From positions 2,809,001 through 2,873,000 of the forward strand of contig NZ_CP130319.1 in the NCBI RefSeq assembly GCF_032271945.1: 64,000 nucleotides of DNA, written 5' to 3'. Source of the stretch: Paenibacillus sp. MBLB1832. GTDB lineage: Bacteria > Bacillota > Bacilli > Paenibacillales > NBRC-103111. The notes beneath the pieces are model-generated. The model was not told the DNA's origin. It made no database searches and saw only the letters and a list, made by a program, of their open reading frames with translations. Of this stretch, positions 52,077 to 60,191 are shown one piece after another (positions within the stretch are counted from its first letter, which is position 1; each line of letters begins with the position of its first letter). The position numbers and the translations under genes are program-made.

Positions 52077-52165
52077 TTGGAGCAAGAGTATGTCTAGTTG
52101 ACATTATTAGTAATTCCATTATTATGGTAATTTAATCCAGAGTTTTTTGGGGGGCAACGGTCACT

Positions 52166-52253
52166 CAGCTAACGAGAGAAAATAGAGTTCAAAAACAAAA
52201 GGGCTGCCGTGTGGCATCCCCTTCACCCCGCTAACGGGCAGGATTCTTCGATA
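52166..52253 (+). repeat. attC-like site 51b (complete)
   Basis: Left half AGCTAACGAGAGAAAATAGA, hairpin AAGGGCTGCCG-TGT-GGCATCCCCTT, right half CGCTAACGGGCAGGATTCTT. Confidence 0.8.
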
Positions 52254-52326
52254 AAAAAATACTTACCCTTGAAGAGTGTAATTTCCATAGGTTACAATTC
52301 ATTCTATATAATGAGGAGGGGAATAA

Positions 52327-52917
52327 ATGTTTGCATGTATTGCATTGTTGCTTGATGATGAAGCACATAATTCGATCAGGAAAATGTTGTATAAAGTTTT
52401 AAGCGAAGGTAACTACGGAATAGAGTCTGCTTTACTACCTCAGCATATTTCACTAAAGCAATCGTTTAATACTTTAGATATTTATGAGATTGAAGATTAC
52501 TTTGATCGGTTTGTTAAAGAGCTATATTCATTTGAATTAACCTTTAATAAAGTTGATTTAATCAATATGGGAAGCAAAGGAAAGGAATCACAAGTGTTAT
52601 GGGTAGATATTGAAGAAAATATGCATTTAAGAAACATTCATAATAAGCTAAATTCAGAATTAATGAGTCAGTATTCCGTTCCAATGTCTGGATTTGACGG
52701 ACATGAGTTCCATTTCCATTCGACATTAACCTATGGCTATAACCAGTATCAAGAACTTGAGAAAGTGAAGAATGAAGTCAATTTAAGCTTCTCCAAGATA
52801 AAATTTAATGTGAAAAAGGCAGTTTTATTATATTCCCTTGAAGATCGGGTTCGGGCGGGGAGTTTTATAACTTATAAGATACTTCCCATTCAAGGTGGAA
52901 GAAGCACATACATATGA
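52327..52917 (+). CDS. 2H phosphoesterase (2'-5' RNA ligase-like)
   Basis: The 196-residue protein has the two HxT/S-type motifs of the 2H superfamily: LPQHISLKQ near residue 41 and FHFHSTLTYG near residue 138, spaced as in 2'-5' RNA ligase/cyclic phosphodiesterase-like proteins. It may act on cyclic phosphates or nucleotide second messengers; substrate unknown. ATG behind GAGGAGGGG. Single-gene cassette. Confidence 0.83.
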   Translation: MFACIALLLDDEAHNSIRKMLYKVLSEGNYGIESALLPQHISLKQSFNTLDIYEIEDYFDRFVKELYSFELTFNKVDLINMGSKGKESQVLWVDIEENMHLRNIHNKLNSELMSQYSVPMSGFDGHEFHFHSTLTYGYNQYQELEKVKNEVNLSFSKIKFNVKKAVLLYSLEDRVRAGSFITYKILPIQGGRSTYI

Positions 52918-52921
52918 TCAT

Positions 52922-52981
52922 TGCACTAACGTAAGATCAATACTAAAACAGGCTACCGCGGATTATTCTCGGTAGCTATTA
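52922..52981 (+). repeat. attC-like site 52 (left half and hairpin)
   Basis: Left half GCACTAACGTAAGATCAATA, hairpin ACAGGCTACCG..CGGTAGCTAT; right half missing. Confidence 0.65.
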
Positions 52982-52998
52982 GATTAGGAGAAGTCTAT

Positions 52999-53766
52999 AT
53001 GATATTAGAAAAAGTTATAAATAAAATTGTAATACAAAGTGAATATAAGGATTTTGTTGATAAGTATATAGATAATATACTTACCGAATTTAAAGGTAAG
53101 GTTCATAGCATTTATATGTGTGGCTCGATTCCAAAAGGAACTGCTAAACCTTTTAAGTCAGATGCAGACTTTACTATCGTATGTGTAAATCCCAAAGATA
53201 TTGATTACGAAAGATTGTCAAAAATTAAAGACAGGCTTTTGGAAGAATATCCAGTATTAACTAAGATTGATACGATAATTTGCTCGATTGACGATGTATT
53301 AAGTAAGCCAAATGAGTGGGGTTTTTGGGTTAAGATAATTTGTGTTTGCATATATGGTCATGACGTTGGTGAAAAAGTACCACCGATAATTATTTCTCCA
53401 GAGTTCATTTTAGACTTAAATAAAGAGACCAAGGAGGAAGTAAATCGCATACATAGTTTACTTTCTAATGCTAGTGATAACACAATGAAAACTAGATATA
53501 TTAAAGGTTACTCTAAGAGATTAATTCGTGCATTATACTCTTCGGTTTTAGAAGATACAGGTATATGGCAAGATGACATTATTAAGATGAAGAATGCCAT
53601 ATTAAACTATTGTGAGATTGACTCCGCTTTAGTTGATTACCTGCATGCTTCTTACTTGGATAGTAATGTACTTGTTGAAGAGTTTCTGGGAATTGCAGAT
53701 GAAGTAAATAGCTATTTTGAGAACGCCTTAAAAGCAATGGCTGCTTCCAGATCTTCCTTCGGCTAA
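52999..53766 (+). CDS. Nucleotidyltransferase-domain protein
   Basis: A 255-residue protein with a polymerase-beta-type nucleotidyltransferase domain: IYMCGSIPKGTAKPFKSDADFTIV holds the GS motif and paired acids, with a third acid probably in LTKIDTIICS. The C-terminal half is helical (KTRYIKGYSKRLIRALYSSVLEDTG), as in aminoglycoside-modifying ANT enzymes. Substrate unknown; drug modification or a toxin-type role are both possible. ATG behind TAGGAGAAG. Confidence 0.83.
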   Translation: MILEKVINKIVIQSEYKDFVDKYIDNILTEFKGKVHSIYMCGSIPKGTAKPFKSDADFTIVCVNPKDIDYERLSKIKDRLLEEYPVLTKIDTIICSIDDVLSKPNEWGFWVKIICVCIYGHDVGEKVPPIIISPEFILDLNKETKEEVNRIHSLLSNASDNTMKTRYIKGYSKRLIRALYSSVLEDTGIWQDDIIKMKNAILNYCEIDSALVDYLHASYLDSNVLVEEFLGIADEVNSYFENALKAMAASRSSFG

Positions 53767-53868
53767 CACCATATTGACGCTCTGGGTCACTCTGAGAAGC
53801 GAGTGACCACATCCAGCCCCTTAAGCCCGTCGGGACGTCACTGCATTAGGTGTTCGGCAAGCCTTATA
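53757..53868. repeat. Long imperfect inverted repeat, possible second type of site
   Basis: CGGCTAACACC (53759-53769) pairs with GGTGTTCGGC (53852-53861) and encloses the hairpin GGGTCACTC..GCGAGTGACC and CCGTCGGGACG. The ends resemble classical attC outer boxes more than this array's own half-sites. It overlaps the last codon and stop of the nucleotidyltransferase gene. Confidence 0.45.
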
Positions 53869-53905
53869 ACTATAAGCAGCGACTCTAATTAAAACATAAG
53901 ACTAT

Positions 53906-54003
53906 TGAGCTAACTGGGAACTATAGTTCAACAAACAGGGAGTAAATTGCCGCGACCGGCAGCTGCTCCCTTTTTCATTGAAGTAACTGGCAGAATTTTA
54001 TAG
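53906..54003 (+). repeat. attC-like site 53 (complete)
   Basis: Left half AGCTAACTGGGAACTATAGT, hairpin CAGGGAGTAAATTGCCGCG..GCAGCTGCTCCCT, right half AAGTAACTGGCAGAATTTTA. Confidence 0.85.
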
Positions 54004-54028
54004 CTTTGCTTAAATAATAAGGGTAACT

Positions 54029-54220
54029 TTGGGGATGCCAAACGCCTCATACATGCTTATTTCAGGCTGTGACAAAAAAAATTTCACGGAGCTGGCAAGT
54101 GAGCTTCATCCGTACACAGAGGAGGATTTACTGAACCTGCCACGATACAATAGCTTGAAATTAATCAAATGCAAGGATGGTTATGCGAGGTTTATCACTA
54201 AATTGCCGAAACCAATATAA
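54029..54220 (+). CDS. Short hypothetical protein, probably a fragment
   Basis: A 63-residue TTG-started frame: YMLISGCDKKNFTELASELHPYTEEDLLNLPRYNSL, ending GYARFITKLPKPI. No clear ribosome binding site. It reads like the C-terminal end of a longer protein, so a truncated gene is more likely than a complete one. Family not recognised. Confidence 0.4.
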   Translation: MGMPNASYMLISGCDKKNFTELASELHPYTEEDLLNLPRYNSLKLIKCKDGYARFITKLPKPI

Positions 54221-54223
54221 AAC

Positions 54224-54358
54224 CTACTCCTCTTCTACTTTTCCTTTTGTATCTGATTTAACCTCATCTTCGACAAGATCATCCTGATCACTTCCCCATA
54301 TATAATCATAGTTATTTAAATCAGATTTATTGTCAGAGTCGGTTTTCTTTGTATCCAT
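54224..54358 (-). CDS. Very small acidic protein
   Basis: A 44-residue minus-strand frame, ATG with GAGGTG 8 bases upstream. Composition is Asp/Lys/Ser rich (NNYDYIWGSDQDDLVEDEV), hydrophilic and probably unstructured. Strand and lack of a cassette site nearby set it apart from the array. Function unknown. Confidence 0.5.
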   Translation of the reverse strand: MDTKKTDSDNKSDLNNYDYIWGSDQDDLVEDEVKSDTKGKVEEE

Positions 54359-54461
54359 CTATCTTCACCTCTTTTCTAAATAATGTTAGGGAAGGGCGGG
54401 AGGAACCTTCCCTTCAAATACCATTAGTCATGAATATCTCTAAGGTGTAACATTATTATGG

Positions 54462-55307
54462 GTGATGAAGAAAATGTTTATTCCTCCAATGTTACTTCAA
54501 TACAGTAAAAACAATCTTCCGTTTGACGATTCTTCCATGCTGGCCGAATTAAAATGGGACGGAATAAGGCTGATCGTTTCAAACTTGGATGAACTAAATT
54601 TATATACGAAGAGCACGAATGCAACGGCGAAATACCCAGAGCTTCACAATCCTCCGATCCCCAAAGGGACAATTCTTGATGGGGAAATGGTCGTGCTAGA
54701 TGAGCAAGGCCGCGCGGACTTTGAAGCTACGAACGCGGGTTTTAGATCACGTAAGAAGCGGCAACCAGTAGTATTTATGGCTTTTGATATCTTAATGCAC
54801 CGCGGCGTAGATGTTACGGCAGTGCCACTTGAGCAGCGCAAGCAGCTACTTTATGAGACGGTTCAGGAGAATGAACATTACCGGATTGTGCGGCCTGTTG
54901 ACGGCAGCTCCAAATCTTTCTTTGATCTAGTGTGTAAGCATGGGCTCGAGGGCATAGTCGTTAAGAAGAAAATGAGTAAGTACGAGAGAGCTCAGCGCTC
55001 TTGGTCCTGGCAAAAGGTGATTAACTATCAGCAGACAGAAGTCTTCATAACAGGTTATAGCAAAAAGGAACACTCATGGCTGCTTGGCTATCCAGATGGT
55101 GACCGGATCCACCCGATCGGTGCAATGGAACTAGGAATAACACCGTCAGCGCGGCAGTCGATGTGGCCTGTGTTTCAAGCTTATAAGAGTGGAGAGAGCA
55201 AGGATCACGTCTATGTGCAGCCAGTTGTACGCTGCAAGGTGAAGTATCGGGATTGGTATAAGTCCGGAGCGATGCGGTTGCCGGTGTTTGAAGAGTTTAT
55301 TGTTTAG
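54462..55307 (+). CDS. ATP-dependent DNA ligase (LigD-like)
   Basis: A 281-residue ligase that would seal DNA nicks. Adenylation motif I is LKWDGIRLIV with the active Lys at about residue 31; also TILDGEMVVLDE (motif III), AFDILMHRG, GLEGIVVKKK (motif IV) and SWSWQKVINYQ (motif V), followed by an OB-like part. Such small ligases work in non-homologous end joining or spore DNA repair in Bacilli; no Ku gene is here. It lies in a 2-kb stretch (54.0-56.0 kb) with genes on both strands and no internal cassette site. The start could be the second or third Met. Confidence 0.9.
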   Translation: MMKKMFIPPMLLQYSKNNLPFDDSSMLAELKWDGIRLIVSNLDELNLYTKSTNATAKYPELHNPPIPKGTILDGEMVVLDEQGRADFEATNAGFRSRKKRQPVVFMAFDILMHRGVDVTAVPLEQRKQLLYETVQENEHYRIVRPVDGSSKSFFDLVCKHGLEGIVVKKKMSKYERAQRSWSWQKVINYQQTEVFITGYSKKEHSWLLGYPDGDRIHPIGAMELGITPSARQSMWPVFQAYKSGESKDHVYVQPVVRCKVKYRDWYKSGAMRLPVFEEFIV

Positions 55308-55310
55308 GGG

Positions 55311-55469
55311 ATGAGATCGTTGGAATACCGCGTAAAGCACAAGGTAACAGGCGAAGATAAGACGTTGACTGCTTCAGAAATGAATGACATGATGCATGGC
55401 GATTCTGGCGAGATCGTAGTGTTTGATACAGAAATGGAAGCTTATATATTGCTTGATGATATCTGTTAA
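55311..55469 (+). CDS. Small hypothetical protein
   Basis: A 52-residue frame beginning 3 bp after the ligase stop (ATG; AGGGG overlaps the ligase stop). YRVKHKVTGEDKTLTASEMNDMMHGDSGEIVVFD, acidic and hydrophilic. Probably co-translated with the ligase. Confidence 0.55.
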   Translation: MRSLEYRVKHKVTGEDKTLTASEMNDMMHGDSGEIVVFDTEMEAYILLDDIC

Positions 55470-55555
55470 TTGGTACAAAGTGGCTGCGTACAACTCCCTT
55501 TAGATGAGTAAAATATTTATGCTTTTAAATCACTCTGATGAGGCGGGCGATATCC

Positions 55556-55678
55556 ATGTCTATAAAACCAGAAACAAACCAAAAGAAAATGCAACAAGTA
55601 AATCACGCAAAAGACCAGGATGACAATAAACCGAATCAAAATAGCAGCAGAGAAAAAAAGAAACACAAAAATCAGTAA
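55556..55678 (+). CDS. Very small Lys/Gln/Asn-rich protein
   Basis: A 40-residue frame behind GAGGCGGG: MSIKPETNQKKMQQVNHAKD followed by a basic tail (REKKKHKNQ). The composition recalls small spore-associated proteins, but there is no clear motif. A strong terminator follows. Confidence 0.45.
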   Translation: MSIKPETNQKKMQQVNHAKDQDDNKPNQNSSREKKKHKNQ

Positions 55679-55692
55679 TAATGTAACAATTA

Positions 55693-55729
55693 AAAAAGCC
55701 CTTGGGGATGCTTTCCCTCAGGGCTTTTC
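55693..55729 (+). terminator. Terminator
   Basis: AAAAGCCCTTGGGG..CCCTCAGGGCTTTT, near-symmetric stem with A- and T-runs, so it can work in both directions. Confidence 0.8.
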
Positions 55730-55796
55730 ACTTTGTACGGTGCTTCTAGTTGATTTGTAATTGTAGGTGAAAAGTCCCTCATTGAAGCTTAGCTAG

Positions 55797-55940
55797 TTAC
55801 GGTTCATCAATATATTCTTCTTCGCTCGGAATACTGTTCAAAAGGTTATTATCTTGTTTCACATCTTGCTCGGTATCGCAGTTAACAATACACTTCATTA
55901 TTTCTTCGGAGTTGTCTTGAATATTAGTGTAATCAACCAT
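55797..55940 (-). CDS. Small acidic protein
   Basis: A 47-residue minus-strand frame, ATG at 55940 with GGAGGT about 8 bases upstream. Acidic with two cysteines (MKCIVNCDTEQDV). Function unknown. It converges on the ligase operon. Confidence 0.5.
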   Translation of the reverse strand: MVDYTNIQDNSEEIMKCIVNCDTEQDVKQDNNLLNSIPSEEEYIDEP

Positions 55941-56012
55941 CCATGTACCTCCTTTCATCGAAATTAGATTTTCCAATATCAAGAAAATTATTCGATTAGT
56001 GATTTGGATGCT

Positions 56013-56043
56013 TCCATTAAAGTAACAGGCAGTAGAGTTGATC
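56013..56043 (+). repeat. attC-like site 54 (right half only)
   Basis: AAGTAACAGGCAGTAGAGTT. Closes the 2-kb non-cassette-like interval. Confidence 0.6.
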
Positions 56044-56060
56044 AACTAACGTGCTAATTC

Positions 56061-56069
56061 TGGTACAAT
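56061..56069 (+). promoter_or_regulatory. Extended -10 promoter
   Basis: TGGTACAAT, 18 bp after the right half-site. Confidence 0.5.
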
Positions 56070-56104
56070 GTATGTTAACAACTTTTAGTAGGTGAGATGG
56101 AAAT

Positions 56105-56443
56105 ATGACTAAATTATATGTCCGAATTATGCTTACTTTCTGTATTTTGGTCATTGCGATTCCACTTTTCATTTTTGCCTATATCAAGTTTAATCTTCAC
56201 ACTATAGAAACAAAAACGATTCAACATTTGCTGGAAGATAAAGAATTCAATAAGGCAAATATTATGAGTCTTAAAAGCAAATTTGGCAAAGCTCCCTTGT
56301 TTTCTGTAAACGTCGTATTTAAAGATGAACCCGAAGTAGTTTATTACTACAAACTCGGTGAAGATCGATCAATTTTTCAATATTCCCATACAACAATAAA
56401 TAACGCTCAGCATTATACGTATAAACATATTGAACAAAGATAA
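56105..56443 (+). CDS. DUF3139 family membrane-anchored protein
   Basis: The 112-residue protein has one N-terminal helix (about 8-28), then the DUF3139 pattern: TIETKTIQHLLEDKEFNKANIMSLKSKFGKAPLFSVNVVFKDEPEVVYYYK. The soluble part should lie outside the membrane. Function unknown. ATG behind TAGGTGAG. Confidence 0.8.
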   Translation: MTKLYVRIMLTFCILVIAIPLFIFAYIKFNLHTIETKTIQHLLEDKEFNKANIMSLKSKFGKAPLFSVNVVFKDEPEVVYYYKLGEDRSIFQYSHTTINNAQHYTYKHIEQR

Positions 56444-56474
56444 TAAGTCTGATCAATTTAGGGGCAATCCATTC

Positions 56475-56558
56475 CGCTAACGGGAACGATACTTGAGGGG
56501 CTTGCTACGCGGCAGCTCCTCTTTTGTTTATTCAAGTAAAGGGCAGGATAGTTCAATA
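56475..56558 (+). repeat. attC-like site 55 (complete)
   Basis: Left half CGCTAACGGGAACGATACTT, hairpin GAGGGGCTTGC-TACGC-GGCAGCTCCTC, right half AAGTAAAGGGCAGGATAGTT. Confidence 0.85.
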
Positions 56559-56622
56559 TGATGCTTCCCGTAATTTCCCGTTTATGTTATTGTTAATTTT
56601 CAATAGACCATAAAAAAGGTAG

Positions 56623-57189
56623 GTGCTTGTTCTGCATATTGGCGTAGATTTAGACAACACAGTTCTTGATGCCACCTCATCTTACTTGCAATATTATAAT
56701 AAGGCTTCTGGATTATCTTTAGCACCAGCCGATGTTAATGATTATTATTTTTATCGTTTATATGGATGGGACAATGAACAACGTAAAACGGTATATCATA
56801 AATATGGATACGATATTCATTGGAACTCAAAGCCTTTTCCAATGGCAGTAGAAATTTTACAACAGTTATTTGAAAAGCATAAAATATCAATTATTACTGC
56901 TCGTCCGTTACTTTTTCATGAGGTTACCGTTAAGTGGCTTAAACACCATAACATTCCTTATCATAATATTACACTTACTGAAAATAAACTCCAAGAATGT
57001 ATCAGCTCAAAGGTAGACGTGTTAATTGATGATGCACCTCATTACGCAGAGGAGTTTGCCCTTCAAAACAAGCCTATCATTTTGTTTGAACAGCCATACA
57101 ATTCATCGGTTTCTAATGACATAGTGTATCGTGCTTCTAATTGGGTTCAAGTAATAAAACATGTTGATTACTTAGATTCGCTTTCATAA
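56623..57189 (+). CDS. HAD-type 5'-nucleotidase-like protein
   Basis: The 188-residue protein resembles 5'(3')-deoxyribonucleotidases (NT5C type): motif I GVDLDNTVLD, motif II IITARPLLF, and VDVLIDDAPHYAEEF as motif IV with paired acids. It likely removes phosphate from a nucleotide or related compound. GTG start, with AAAGGTAGG overlapping; a slightly later start is possible. Single-gene cassette. Confidence 0.83.
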   Translation: MLVLHIGVDLDNTVLDATSSYLQYYNKASGLSLAPADVNDYYFYRLYGWDNEQRKTVYHKYGYDIHWNSKPFPMAVEILQQLFEKHKISIITARPLLFHEVTVKWLKHHNIPYHNITLTENKLQECISSKVDVLIDDAPHYAEEFALQNKPIILFEQPYNSSVSNDIVYRASNWVQVIKHVDYLDSLS

Positions 57190-57222
57190 TTAAAAAAGAA
57201 GAGAAGAGAAGTTCTATCAAAG

Positions 57223-57249
57223 AAACCACTCCATTGTCTGGAGTGGTTT
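57223..57249 (+). terminator. Terminator
   Basis: AAACCACTCC-ATTGTCT-GGAGTGGTTT stem. Confidence 0.7.
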
Positions 57250-57342
57250 GTTGATTAAATGCTGATATATATTTTGTGTTTAAAATGTACTTTGTGTTTA
57301 GATATATTACGGTGAACCGTAGCATAAATGGAAGTCAGGTCG

Positions 57343-57422
57343 TTAAACTAACGACGAACGATAGTTTGATGAAGATATTTGGATTATCCATGATTGAGGC
57401 TGCTGATAGGTAGCTTCATTTG
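57343..57422 (+). repeat. attC-like site 56 (left half and hairpin)
   Basis: Left half AACTAACGACGAACGATAGT, hairpin GAGGCTGC..GTAGCTTC. Closely matches site 2, including the following GGATATG..TATTTATATAT leader. Confidence 0.65.
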
Positions 57423-57467
57423 TTTTTTTGGATATGATATTTATATATTTGAAAGGGGCAGAATCAA

Positions 57468-57942
57468 TTGAAGAATAAAAAACCAGTAAAATTAGATGAT
57501 CTAATTAGTCAGACTGAAATTCAAATTGATGATACTTTTACTTTTATAAACACTAATACAGGCGAAGTTATTACATTAATGAGAGAAGAAATGAGAGCTG
57601 CAGAAGATGAAGAACATCTTGAAAAATTTTCTGACTGGCAAAGAGAGAATATTGAGAAAGCTATCAGCATAATTGAGGATGAAGATGGGGTTTACGTAGA
57701 CTATACATTAAGAAACAACTTCAATGAGTATGAAATCATGGAGGAGTTTATTTTAAGTCATAAAAATCAAAAAATAGAGAAGCACTGTATGACACCATTC
57801 AAGGAAAAGGAGCTTTTCCAAGATTCAAAGATAGAATAATTGAACTTGGCGTTGATAAGCAATGGTATACTTACAAAGAAAGTAAGGTAAGGCAATTAGT
57901 AATTGAATGGTGTAATGAGCACAATATTGAGTTCCAAGATTA
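57468..57942 (+). pseudogene. UPF0158 family protein, frameshifted copy
   Basis: Second copy of the gene at 5401, very similar in DNA and with the same leader. The homopolymer in CAAAAAAATAG (seven A) is six A here, which shifts the frame after residue 103 and gives a wrong tail of about 20 residues. In the original frame the rest of the protein (GVDKQWYTYKESKVRQLVIEWC) is intact to a TAA at 57940-57942. A real one-base loss or a homopolymer sequencing error are both possible. Confidence 0.88.
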
Positions 57943-57956
57943 AGAACGGATCTAGT

Positions 57957-58010
57957 AGGCTGCCGCGGTTTATGTCGGCAGCTTCATTACGTTAACTCGC
58001 AAATTAATGA
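57957..58010 (+). repeat. attC-like site 57 (hairpin, decayed right half)
   Basis: AGGCTGCCGCGG..GTCGGCAGCTTC hairpin as in site 3; right half GTTAACTCGCAAATTAATGA is mutated in the GGGCAG core. Confidence 0.6.
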
Positions 58011-58172
58011 GAGACTCCATTAATTTGTATTAAGGGAATGCAACGTTTTTTTTATGATAAGTCTATATTGTCCAAAAAGGGAGATACACCGACTGTCTAT
58101 TGTAAGCGGGCAAATTTTACTACCACCGAATCATTTAGAACAAATGCTTAACTTATCGGAAGGGGTCAAAAA

Positions 58173-58745
58173 ATGAAAAAGCTTTTTACGCTTGTATTTA
58201 CGGTAATTCTTATTTGCAACTTAGGAATTAATTTCTACCAATATAAACGTCTTGTTCATTCCTATAATGTTGTGGCAGATAAATTTATCTTTCAACTTGA
58301 CAAGGCAAAGCAAAGTGCGGAAGGAATACAAAAAACAATAGATGAAAGCCAATTGAGTCTTTACGCGGACGATCTATGGTACGCACCCGACCATATTGCG
58401 GATTATGGAAGCCTCTTGGATTCCATGGTGCAAAATTCGACATCATACAAGAGCATACTTTCACACGTAGGGACTGATTTAGCGAATTTCACCCTAGACG
58501 TTTGGAGTAAAAACGGATTGAAACAACCGATTCGTTCAGGAAATAATCCGCTTCCTTCCCCTGTTGATACAGCGAAGCTAAAAGAGGTTTACACTATCTT
58601 TCGTAATCATTTTACCGATTCGATCATACGTCACACAGACTACGAAAAACAAAGACAAGCGCTTTTAGACGCTCATCAAGAGATCAAGAGCAAAGGCTTG
58701 GATCAATTGCTCAAAAATCCAACTATGTTTGACATGGGAATGTAA
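58173..58745 (+). CDS. Membrane-anchored hypothetical protein
   Basis: A 190-residue protein with one N-terminal hydrophobic helix (5-22) and a helical extracytoplasmic domain (KAKQSAEGIQKTIDESQLSLYADDLW, LKEVYTIFRNHFTDSIIRHTDYEKQRQALLDAH). ATG behind GGAAGGGG. Family not recognised. Confidence 0.7.
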   Translation: MKKLFTLVFTVILICNLGINFYQYKRLVHSYNVVADKFIFQLDKAKQSAEGIQKTIDESQLSLYADDLWYAPDHIADYGSLLDSMVQNSTSYKSILSHVGTDLANFTLDVWSKNGLKQPIRSGNNPLPSPVDTAKLKEVYTIFRNHFTDSIIRHTDYEKQRQALLDAHQEIKSKGLDQLLKNPTMFDMGM

Positions 58746-58750
58746 TAATG

Positions 58751-58866
58751 ATGAACTAACTGGCAATCGACAGTTTCTTAGAAAACGGTTCTTTTTGGAT
58801 CAATTAGCAAGGAAATTTACGATAATAGCTTTTGCTTATTAAAGTAACGGGCAGTTTAGTTCCAAT
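58751..58866 (+). repeat. attC-like site 58 (left half decayed)
   Basis: GAACTAACTGGCAATCGACA left half, poor hairpin, right half AAGTAACGGGCAGTTTAGTT. Confidence 0.6.
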
Positions 58867-58869
58867 ATG

Positions 58870-58878
58870 TGTTAAAAT
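58870..58878 (+). promoter_or_regulatory. Extended -10 promoter
   Basis: TGTTAAAAT directly after the right half-site. Confidence 0.5.
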
Positions 58879-58907
58879 GAGTGGGACTAAAATTTGGAGT
58901 TGAAGTA

Positions 58908-59237
58908 ATGACAATTAGCAAAAAAGGGTCAAGAAAGATTATTGTCGGGCAAGAGCCATTCAGATGGGTAATCACTCCATCAGCAAGAGGTATTATTACG
59001 CTAACCGTTCAGCATGATGAAGTGAAAGGGCAATTGCTCCGAGTTGATATAGAGTCAGACATCAACGAATTCTGGGTGGAGTTTCCGAATGTTGAATCAC
59101 TCAATAATAAAATCGTGATGCCTGCTGAAATAGCTTTAATTATTTCGGAGGCAATCATACAGGGGTGGAAACCTAGGGAGAAAGGTGCGTTATTAAGTTT
59201 CAAACATTCAGAAAACAAGCTGTTATCGTTGAAATAA
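58908..59237 (+). CDS. Hypothetical protein
   Basis: A 109-residue beta-rich protein (TISKKGSRKIIVGQEPFRWVITPSARGIITLTVQHD) ending in a helix with IISEAIIQGWKPREKG. I recall similar small unnamed proteins in many bacteria but cannot name the family. ATG at 58908 is chosen because of GGAGTTG upstream. Single-gene cassette. Confidence 0.65.
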   Translation: MTISKKGSRKIIVGQEPFRWVITPSARGIITLTVQHDEVKGQLLRVDIESDINEFWVEFPNVESLNNKIVMPAEIALIISEAIIQGWKPREKGALLSFKHSENKLLSLK

Positions 59238-59337
59238 TAGGAGAGGATAGTTCCAAAACGAGATAACGGCAGCAGGCCAGTCAGCTCAGTCCAACTGAAT
59301 TGAATATATAACTTTTAATGAGGAGAATTAATACTAT

Positions 59338-59412
59338 TGAAGCTTTTTACAAAGGAATTTAAGAAAATTGTTCCATTCAGTTCCCATGGAAGAACGTTAT
59401 ATCTTCCATAAT
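59338..59412 (+). pseudogene. Truncated cassette gene, 24 codons
   Basis: TTG behind GAGGAG opens KLFTKEFKKIVPFSSHGRTL and stops after 24 codons at a TAA. Good ribosome binding site but no protein of usual length, so the cassette gene appears deleted. Around 59240-59290 there are also fragments of a site. Confidence 0.4.
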
Positions 59413-59439
59413 CTGTGGTGCCGCGCTGCAGCATGGATG

Positions 59440-59537
59440 GCTAACGGGAAACGAGAGTTGAATAAACAAACAAACACCACTTGGCTGCCCCGAAAATGAT
59501 TGGCAGCCTCATTGTTTAACTGGCAGGCTGGCAGGAA
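59440..59537 (+). repeat. attC-like site 59 (complete)
   Basis: Left half GGCTAACGGGAAACGAGAGT, hairpin TTGGCTGCC..TTGGCAGCC, right half TTTAACTGGCAGGCTGGCAG. Pre-hairpin words shared with sites 26 and 60. Confidence 0.8.
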
Positions 59538-59602
59538 ACTTCCAAAAGGTGTTGAATTTAGATTGGAGCATTGGAAATGACTTCTCGGGGGAGATGGTTT
59601 AA

Positions 59603-60052
59603 GTGAATGAATTCATAATTACAAAAGTGCATCATCTAGATACCCATAAGCTTAATCTGTTGGTTGATGAGAGTACGAGTGAAGGATTTCGTCACCTCAA
59701 AAGATTGGTAACCGATTATGAAGCTGGAACAAATAAATTCGATTTGGACGGGGAAGCACTCTTTCTAGCTATTAAAAACGGCAATATTGTAGGAGTTTGC
59801 GGATTGAATCAAGACCCGCATTCAGAAAACATAGAAATTGGTCGTGTTCGTCGAATGTATGTCTCACCAAGTGTACGCCGATTTGGGATAGGGCGGATGC
59901 TAATGGACTCAGTTATTGCAGAAGCTAGAAATTACTTTCAAATGCTTGTGTTAAAGACTGATAATCCTGTTGCTGATTTGTTTTATCGCTCAATCGGGTT
60001 TTCGGTAAAAGATGATTCTGAAAATGACACCCATCTACTTCAGTTAGCGTAA
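59603..60052 (+). CDS. GNAT acetyltransferase
   Basis: A 149-residue acetyl-CoA-dependent N-acetyltransferase: EALFLAIKNGNIVGVCGLNQD (beta strands 2-3), VRRMYVSPSVRRFGIGRMLMDSV (motif A with the R-R-x-G-I-G acetyl-CoA loop), and LKTDNPVADLFYRSIGF (motif B). Substrate unknown; drug, toxin or protein acetylation are possible. GTG start behind GGGGGAG. Stop TAA directly precedes the left half-site. Confidence 0.9.
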   Translation: MNEFIITKVHHLDTHKLNLLVDESTSEGFRHLKRLVTDYEAGTNKFDLDGEALFLAIKNGNIVGVCGLNQDPHSENIEIGRVRRMYVSPSVRRFGIGRMLMDSVIAEARNYFQMLVLKTDNPVADLFYRSIGFSVKDDSENDTHLLQLA

Positions 60053-60148
60053 GCTAACGCAGGACGAGAGTTGAATAAACAAACACCACATGGCTGCCGC
60101 GAGAATGTTTGGCAGCCTCATTACGTTAACGGGCAGTAGAGCGTGGTA
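60051..60148 (+). repeat. attC-like site 60 (complete)
   Basis: Left half AGCTAACGCAGGACGAGAGT, hairpin TGGCTGCCGCG..TTGGCAGCC, right half CGTTAACGGGCAGTAGAGCG. Confidence 0.85.
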
Positions 60149-60191
60149 GAACAATTATAGCGTTAGCGGCGTACTCGTACACCCTAATATA

